A stretch of DNA of 7,397 nt from Desulfoplanes sp. (GTDB lineage Bacteria > Desulfobacterota > Desulfovibrionia > Desulfovibrionales > Desulfomicrobiaceae), in the NCBI GenBank assembly GCA_028708105.1, contig JAQVZR010000080.1, positions 1 through 7,397 on the forward strand. Reading direction: 5' to 3'. The stretch's first letter is position 1. Each line of letters starts with the position of its first letter. The notes under the pieces were generated by a model. The model did not search any database. It saw nothing but the letters and a program-made list of their open reading frames with translations, and had not been told where the DNA came from. Both the position numbers and the translations under genes were made by a program. This document shows, piece by piece, positions 6,357 to 7,397 of this stretch.

Positions 6357-7397
6357 ATGGCTGAAGAACGGATAGCTGTTTTGGGTGCTGGGCCCATGGG
6401 CCTTGCGACCGCATATCAACTTGCCCGCGATGGGCATAACCCCGTAGTGTTTGAAGCTGATGATCGTGTCGGCGGGATGACCGCCTCCTTTGATTTTTCA
6501 GGTGAATATCTGGAACGTTATTACCATTTTCATTGCACCTCGGATGATGCTTTTTTAACCGTTCTGGATGAATTGGATCTGTCGGACAAAATGCATTGGG
6601 TCGCAACAAAAATGGGCTATTGGTTTCAAAACAGAGTGCAGCCCTGGGGCAACCCCGTAGCCTTGTTGAAATTTCGCGGCGTAGGATTGGTGGCTAAATT
6701 TCGCTATGGACTGCACGCATTTTTATCTACCAAACGTACCCAATGGAAACCGTTAGATACTCTTGAAGCAACAGGCTGGATCAAACGATGGGTAGGCAAA
6801 GAAGCATACGAAATCTTGTGGAGACGGCTTTTTGATTACAAATTTTATAACTACGCAGAGAATCTTTCAGCGGCCTGGATTTGGAGTCGTATCCGAAGGA
6901 TTGGGCGTTCCCGGTATAGTCTATTCAGGGAAAAACTTGGTTATCTGGAGGGTGGATCAGCAACGCTCCTGCAAGCAATGTCCGACGATATTGTAGCGCA
7001 TGGAGGAGAGATACACCTCTGTGCTTCTGTCAATAAAGTAAGGATTGAATCCGGAAAGGTTATCGGCCTTGAAGTGAATGGCGACTTCCAACCCTTTAGC
7101 AAGGTTATCAGTACAATTCCTCTTCCATATATTCCCGCAATCATGCCGGATCTCCCGGATCATATTCTGACAAGATTTCAATCCGTGAACAATATCGCAG
7201 TTGTCTGTGTCATTGCCAAGCTGCGTAAAGCGGTAACGGATAATTTTTGGCTTAACACCAATGACTCTGAAATGGATATCCCAGGACTCGTTGAGTACAC
7301 AAACCTTCGGATATTAGATACGCATATCGTCGATGTTCCGTTTTATATGCCCGGCGAACATCCTAAATTTTCCGAAGATGATGCTGTTTTTTGCCAA
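6357..7397 (+). CDS. FAD-dependent oxidoreductase (amine oxidase/protoporphyrinogen oxidase-like fold), 3' end missing
   Basis: An open frame of 347 codons from the ATG at 6357 runs to the edge of the window without a stop, so the C terminus is absent. The start is supported by GGAG at 6345-6348, 8 bases upstream, and by the dinucleotide-binding motif GAGPMG at 10-15. E33 and RVGG (37-40) then complete the FAD site. Next come [12 protein letters not shown] at 52-63, [13 protein letters not shown] at 196-208 and GLVEYTNL at 310-317. These match oxidoreductases often found in polysaccharide clusters, where the second motif commonly reads ERYYHHIF. The fold is that of protoporphyrinogen oxidase, phytoene desaturase and UDP-galactopyranose mutase, but the expected galactopyranose mutase N-terminal pattern is absent. 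It follows the SDR by 2 bases. The substrate is unknown; oxidation or epimerisation of a sugar or lipid-linked sugar is a guess from its neighbours. Confidence 0.88.
   Translation, partial: MAEERIAVLGAGPMGLATAYQLARDGHNPVVFEADDRVGGMTASFDFSGEYLERYYHFHCTSDDAFLTVLDELDLSDKMHWVATKMGYWFQNRVQPWGNPVALLKFRGVGLVAKFRYGLHAFLSTKRTQWKPLDTLEATGWIKRWVGKEAYEILWRRLFDYKFYNYAENLSAAWIWSRIRRIGRSRYSLFREKLGYLEGGSATLLQAMSDDIVAHGGEIHLCASVNKVRIESGKVIGLEVNGDFQPFSKVISTIPLPYIPAIMPDLPDHILTRFQSVNNIAVVCVIAKLRKAVTDNFWLNTNDSEMDIPGLVEYTNLRILDTHIVDVPFYMPGEHPKFSEDDAVFCQ

Noticed and set aside
6357..7397. UDP-galactopyranose mutase (Glf)
   Set aside because: The FAD-binding fold is shared, but the N-terminal pattern and the following ERYYH block differ from Glf, and the motif GLVEYTNL points to a different oxidoreductase group.
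1..7397. tRNA genes, insertion sequences, CRISPR arrays or phage genes
   Set aside because: No cloverleaf, transposase motif, terminal repeat or regularly spaced repeat was found by reading; nearly all sequence is accounted for by seven co-directional genes.

Overview
The window reads as part of a surface-polysaccharide (O-antigen or exopolysaccharide type) locus of a Gram-negative bacterium, most plausibly a proteobacterium or a relative. The grounds are the dTDP-L-rhamnose genes, the dense one-strand gene packing, and a polyprenyl-phosphate-type membrane chemistry next to sugar-modifying oxidoreductases. The sequence does not fix the genus. All genes are on the + strand, and no RNA gene, mobile element or CRISPR array is visible.

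Region 1 (1-2062) is the end of rfbC (rmlC) followed by complete rfbD (rmlD) and rfbB (rmlB). The genes overlap by 4 and 8 bases, so they form one translationally coupled unit making dTDP-L-rhamnose. The rfbA (rmlA) gene is not in the window. This part is relatively GC-rich.

Region 2 (2063-5426) is markedly AT-rich. After a 70-base gap comes a UbiA-superfamily membrane transferase that most resembles the decaprenyl-phosphate phosphoribosyltransferase (Rv3806c/NoeC-like) branch. It is followed by a 792-residue polytopic membrane protein of no family I can name, with about 11 membrane segments and a large, probably periplasmic, C-terminal half. Its layout resembles GT-C glycosyltransferases.

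Region 3 (5413-7397) returns to intermediate base composition. It holds an extended-SDR NAD-dependent epimerase/dehydratase-like gene that overlaps the membrane protein gene by 14 bases. Two bases after it comes an FAD-dependent oxidoreductase (amine oxidase/protoporphyrinogen oxidase-like fold) that runs off the right edge after 347 codons.

The four genes after rfbB form an interesting set: a UbiA-type polyprenyl-phosphate transferase, a putative GT-C-like enzyme, an NAD-dependent SDR and an FAD oxidoreductase. This recalls, without homology of the redox partners, the mycobacterial decaprenyl-phosphoryl-arabinose pathway (UbiA, DprE1, DprE2, then membrane arabinosyltransferases). A lipid-linked pentose or modified-sugar donor pathway is the main hypothesis offered here. 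It is inference from gene content, not shown by the sequence.
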